Shown: positions 14,296-15,149 of the stretch, one piece after another
Numbering within the stretch: position 1 is the stretch's first letter
How the letters are laid out: every line of letters starts with the position of its first letter
DNA from: JBBQNY01 sp038221545
GTDB lineage: Bacteria; Pseudomonadota; Gammaproteobacteria; Xanthomonadales; Ahniellaceae
DNA: 15,149 nucleotides
Direction of reading: 5' to 3'
NCBI GenBank assembly: GCA_038221545.1
Contig: JBBRIE010000054.1
Coordinates: 1-15,149, forward strand
Translations under genes and position numbers: made by a program
The notes under the pieces: model-generated
Databases searched by the model: none
Told to the model about the DNA's origin: nothing
Seen by the model: only the letters and a program-made list of their open reading frames with translations

Positions 14296-15149
14296 ATGAT
14301 TCCTCGTACCGTCATCGCCCTGGTGCTCGTGGCAGGCGCATGGGCGAATTCCGCAGTTGCCGCGCCTGAACCGCGTGCTTTCGACATCCGCGACCTGGTT
14401 GCGCTCGATCGCGTCAGCGATCCCCGCCTGTCGCCGGGCGGAAAGATGGTGGCGTTCCAGCTGCGGACGACCGACCTCGACGCCAACAAGGGCGTCACCA
14501 GCATCTGGACCGTACCCGTCGACGCAAGCTCGCCGGCCCGGCCGCTGACGCCCGCCGGCATGGTCGCGAGTTCGCCGCGTTTTTCACCGGATGGCCGGCG
14601 GCTGTATTTCTCGAGCAGCAAGAGCGGCACCAGCCAGGTATGGCGGTTCGACTTCGGCAATGGACAAGTACGCCAGGTAACCGACCTGCCGCTCGACGTC
14701 GGCAGCTTCAAGATCGCCCCCGACGGCGCCTCGCTGGCGCTCTCGATGGAAGTATTCGCCGACTGCGCGGACCTCGCCTGCAATCGCAAGCGGTTCGACG
14801 CGCTGGCCAAGCCCAGGGCGAGTGGCGTCGTGTACGACAAGCTGTTCGTTCGGCACTGGGATACCTGGAAGAACGGTTCGCGTTCGCAGCTCTTCGTCGC
14901 CCGCATCGGCGAGGACGGAACCGCGTCGGCTCCGGTTCGCGTAAGCCGCGAGATCGACGGCGACGTGCCATCGAAGCCGTTCGGCGACGACGGCGAGTTC
15001 GCCTTCTCGCCCGACAGCCAGTGGATCGTGTTCGCGGCACGCATCGCGGGCACCACCGAGCCCTGGTCCACCAACCTCGACCTGTTCCTGGCCAAGGCCG
15101 ACGGCAGCGCGGCGCCGTCGAACCTCACGGCGGGCAATCTCGCAACCGA
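14296..15149 (+). CDS. Exported S9-family dipeptidyl peptidase-like protein, partial (N-terminal propeller)
   Basis: Only the first 284 codons are present; the right edge cuts the gene before its hydrolase domain. The product begins with a signal peptide, MIPRTVIALVLVAGAWANSA, with cleavage near residues 22-23, and so is expected in the periplasm. The rest is a beta-propeller of the S9 type: FDIRDLVALDRVSDPRLSPG, SPRFSPDGRRLYFSSSKSGT, and a later FAFSPDSQWIVFAAR repeat. A stretch with two Cys (FADCADLACNRKR) followed by VYDKLFVRHWDTWKNG recalls DPP5-like peptidases, which release dipeptides. The ATG at 14296 has GGAG 8 nt upstream. It follows the OPT gene by about 115 bp in the same direction, suggesting a shared role in peptide use. 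The catalytic residues cannot be checked in this window. Confidence 0.87.
   Translation, partial: MIPRTVIALVLVAGAWANSAVAAPEPRAFDIRDLVALDRVSDPRLSPGGKMVAFQLRTTDLDANKGVTSIWTVPVDASSPARPLTPAGMVASSPRFSPDGRRLYFSSSKSGTSQVWRFDFGNGQVRQVTDLPLDVGSFKIAPDGASLALSMEVFADCADLACNRKRFDALAKPRASGVVYDKLFVRHWDTWKNGSRSQLFVARIGEDGTASAPVRVSREIDGDVPSKPFGDDGEFAFSPDSQWIVFAARIAGTTEPWSTNLDLFLAKADGSAAPSNLTAGNLAT

Noticed and set aside
14145..15137. A 330-codon minus-strand open frame at the right edge
   Set aside because: The plus strand reads a signal peptide and S9 propeller repeats over the same bases; the minus frame shows no domain.

Overview
The window is GC-rich throughout, with long open frames on the strands and frames opposite real genes. 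The gene order rmlB-rmlA-rmlC-rmlD followed by a bifunctional mannose-1-phosphate guanylyltransferase/isomerase, together with periplasmic S9 peptidases and an OPT-family transporter, suggests a gammaproteobacterium of the Xanthomonadales/Lysobacterales group (Lysobacter/Luteimonas-like). That assignment is inferred from gene order and protein style, not from a database search.

Region 1 (1-5031) is a lasso-peptide-type (RiPP) biosynthesis locus. On the minus strand, B1 (PqqD-like recognition element, 1781-2089), B2 (transglutaminase-like leader protease, 1290-1775) and C (asparagine-synthase-like macrolactam synthetase, 1-1274, cut by the left edge) form a tight operon. Diverging from it on the plus strand are an ABC exporter (D, 2191-3939), a 38-codon small ORF that overlaps the exporter stop (3936-4052) and a nucleotidyltransferase-fold protein (4045-5031). 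A perfect TATAAT lies on the minus strand in the 101-bp divergent spacer. No convincing precursor peptide gene is visible. It may lie beyond the left edge, or be one of two weak candidates described in the findings.

Region 2 (5162-10067) is the dTDP-L-rhamnose operon rmlBACD plus manC/xanB, which supplies dTDP-rhamnose and GDP-mannose for LPS or exopolysaccharide. Its genes overlap by 4 bp (ATGA or GTGA) or lie 10 bp apart, so they are very probably co-transcribed and translationally coupled. A strong GC hairpin lies in the leader of rmlB.

Region 3 (10134-15149) is a peptide-use module: an exported S9-family serine peptidase, an OPT-family oligopeptide transporter, and a second exported S9 (DPP-like) peptidase cut by the right edge. 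All are on the plus strand with about 100-bp spacers that contain hairpins. The likely logic is hydrolysis of peptides in the periplasm and uptake of the products, although one S9 enzyme acting on lasso peptides is a testable alternative.

Every gap is shorter than 300 bp. No tRNA, rRNA, CRISPR array, insertion sequence or attachment site was recognised.
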